The notes under the pieces: generated by a model
Told to the model about the DNA's origin: nothing
The model's input: only the letters and a program-made list of their open reading frames with translations
The model's database searches: none
DNA from: CAIQQQ01 sp040399685
GTDB taxonomy: Bacteria; Pseudomonadota; Alphaproteobacteria; Acetobacterales; Acetobacteraceae
Length of the DNA stretch: 64,000 bases
Assembly (NCBI GenBank): GCA_040399685.1
Contig: JBBART010000027.1
Span: 1 to 64,000, forward strand
Direction: 5' to 3'
Made by a program: the position numbers and the translations under genes
In this document: positions 62,476-64,000 of the stretch, one piece after another
Layout: every line of letters starts with the position of its first letter
Position numbering within the stretch: the first letter of the stretch is position 1

Positions 62476-64000
62476 ATGACGAAGTTCGGCATTGCCCAGT
62501 CTGTACGACGCGTGGAAGACCCCCGCCTGCTCAAGGGAGACGGCTCCTACACCGACGACATGACGCTGCCGGGCGCCCTGCACGGCATCGTGCTGCGCAG
62601 CCCGCATGCGGCCGCGAAGATCGTGTCCATCGACACGACCGACGCCCGCGCCATGCCGGGCGTGGCGGCGATCTACACCAGTGCTGACCTGGATGCCGAC
62701 GAGATCGGCGAACTGCCTTGCCAGGCGCTGATCAAGAACAAGGACGGCAGCGACATCCACAACCCCGGCCACCCGGTGCTGGCCCGCGGCTCCGTGCGCC
62801 ATGCCGGCGACCCGGTGGCCTTCATCGTGGCCGACACCATCGAAGCCGCCCGTGACGCCGCCGAGGCCATCGCGGTGGAATACGACATGCTGCCCTCGAT
62901 CACCGATCTCGGCGCCGCCCTGGATGCCGACGCCGTGCAGGTCTGGCCGCAGGTGCCGGGCAACAAGGTGTTCGACTGGGATATCGGCCAGAAGGACCTG
63001 ACCGAGGAACTGTTCGCCTCCGCCGCTCATGTCACGCGCCTGACCGTGGTCAACAACCGCATCGTGGTCTCCTCGATCGAGGCGCGCGCCGCGTTGGCGG
63101 TGTTTGAAGGCGGGCGGTTCACGCTGCGCACCAACACCCAGGGCGGCTGGCTGCTGAAGCGCATCCTGGGCACCACCGTGTTCAAGACCGGCGAGCCGAG
63201 CTTCCGCGTCATCACGCCAGACGTCGGCGGCGGCTTCGGCATGAAGCTGTTCGTCTACGCCGAGCACGTGCTGACCTGCTATGCCGCCCGCAAGCTGGGC
63301 AAGCCGGTGAAGTGGGCGTCCGAGCGGTCCGAGGCGTTCCTGTCGGACACGCATGGTCGCGACAACATCACCATGGGTGAAATCGCGCTCGACGCCGACG
63401 GCAAGTTCCTCGCCCTGCGCAGCCGCAACGTGGCCAACATGGGCGCGTATCTATCCACCTTCGCGCCTTACATCCCCACCGGAGCCGGCACCGGCGTGCT
63501 CGCCAGCGTCTACGGCTTCAAGGCCGTTTACGCCAACGTCATCGGCGTGTTCACCAACACCGTCCCGGTGGACGCCTATCGCGGCGCCGGCCGGCCGGAG
63601 AGCAACTATCTCGTCGAACGCCTGATCGACGCCGCTGCCCACGAGATGAAGATCGACCGCGTCGATCTGCGTCGCCGCAACATGGTCACGCCCGACCAGA
63701 TGCCGCACACCACCCCGGTCGGCAAGCTCTACGACTCGGGCGATTTCCGCATCGTGCTGGACGCCGCGTTGGAGAAAAGCGACTGGGCCGGCTTCGAAGC
63801 ACGTCGCGCCGAGAGCGAGAAGCGCGGCATGAAGCGCGGCATCGGCCTCGCCTACTACCTCGAAGCCACCGGCGGCGCGCCGACCGAACGCGCCGAGATC
63901 CGCTTCGCCGAGGACGGCTTTGTCGATGTGTTCGTCGGCACCCAGTCCACCGGCCAGGGCCATGAGACGGCCTATGTCCAGCTCACCGTCGACCAGCTTG
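62476..64000 (+). CDS. Xanthine dehydrogenase/aldehyde oxidase-type molybdopterin subunit, 3' end outside window
   Basis: Partial protein, 508 codons visible, running off the right edge. VRRVEDPRLLKGDGSYTDD, DPVAFIVADTIEAARDAAE, TPDVGGGFGMK and PVDAYRGAGRPESNYL are signatures of the large molybdenum-hydroxylase subunit (CoxL/XdhB-like). The site reads AYRGAGRPE rather than the AYxCSFR loop of CO dehydrogenase, so a CO-oxidising role is unlikely. Good Shine-Dalgarno GGAGAGA. Iron-sulfur and FAD subunits would be expected beyond the edge. Substrate unknown. Confidence 0.92.
   Translation, partial: MTKFGIAQSVRRVEDPRLLKGDGSYTDDMTLPGALHGIVLRSPHAAAKIVSIDTTDARAMPGVAAIYTSADLDADEIGELPCQALIKNKDGSDIHNPGHPVLARGSVRHAGDPVAFIVADTIEAARDAAEAIAVEYDMLPSITDLGAALDADAVQVWPQVPGNKVFDWDIGQKDLTEELFASAAHVTRLTVVNNRIVVSSIEARAALAVFEGGRFTLRTNTQGGWLLKRILGTTVFKTGEPSFRVITPDVGGGFGMKLFVYAEHVLTCYAARKLGKPVKWASERSEAFLSDTHGRDNITMGEIALDADGKFLALRSRNVANMGAYLSTFAPYIPTGAGTGVLASVYGFKAVYANVIGVFTNTVPVDAYRGAGRPESNYLVERLIDAAAHEMKIDRVDLRRRNMVTPDQMPHTTPVGKLYDSGDFRIVLDAALEKSDWAGFEARRAESEKRGMKRGIGLAYYLEATGGAPTERAEIRFAEDGFVDVFVGTQSTGQGHETAYVQLTVDQL

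Overview
The window is GC-rich, densely packed chromosomal DNA that most resembles an alphaproteobacterium, probably Rhodospirillales/Acetobacteraceae. This placement is inferred from gene content and gene order: dapF-mtaB-ftsY, tkt-gap-pgk, and an MbfA-type iron exporter beside cytochrome b561. No rRNA or tRNA genes, insertion sequences, phage genes or CRISPR arrays were seen. Many neighbouring genes overlap by 1-4 bases (ATGA, GTGA, TGATG), so operons and translational coupling are common.

Region 1 (1-20.3 kb) is a large signalling block. On the minus strand lies a receiver protein whose kinase half has lost its histidine (10484-11707), followed by four tandem PAS/Cache/GAF histidine kinases (10333 down to 1440). 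Then come an AT-rich island and a truncated-looking GAF protein at the left edge. Divergently, on the plus strand, lie an OmpR-type regulator, a stand-alone EAL protein, a family 8 endoglucanase coupled to a membrane GGDEF-EAL protein, and a Cache-PAS hybrid kinase with receiver and HPt domains. I infer a multi-input phosphorelay controlling cyclic-di-GMP and perhaps cellulose or biofilm; no cellulose synthase is present in the window.

Region 2 (20.3-27.5 kb) holds an FkbM methyltransferase, the central-carbon cluster tkt-gap-pgk, two small uncharacterised proteins and a CidA/LrgA-LrgB pair. Region 3 (27.5-31.2 kb) is a catabolic operon (cyclase-family hydrolase, HisD-like dehydrogenase, SDR, TetR regulator) with a perfect palindrome in its promoter. 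Region 4 (31.2-37.9 kb) is housekeeping: dapF-mtaB-ftsY plus a flavoprotein, then a 2-hydroxyacid dehydrogenase, a SpoU methyltransferase and a pseudouridine synthase.

Region 5 (37.9-48.3 kb) is a surface-polysaccharide locus: a GT2 glycosyltransferase, a decayed partial copy of rfbD, the complete dTDP-L-rhamnose set rfbB-A-C-D, a hexapeptide transferase with an odd 5' end, a small protein built from FD-x-x-Y repeats, a large GT2-WbsX fusion carrying the same repeats, and a further glycosyltransferase. Region 6 (48.4-64 kb) is mixed metabolism and transport: a BKACE enzyme and M19 dipeptidase, cytochrome b561 with MbfA, pheA with a D-amino-acid dehydrogenase, a second hexapeptide protein, a secreted fasciclin protein, an HMG-CoA-lyase-like enzyme with a CoA-transferase, an RND efflux pair, and the 5' part of a molybdopterin hydroxylase subunit that runs off the right edge.
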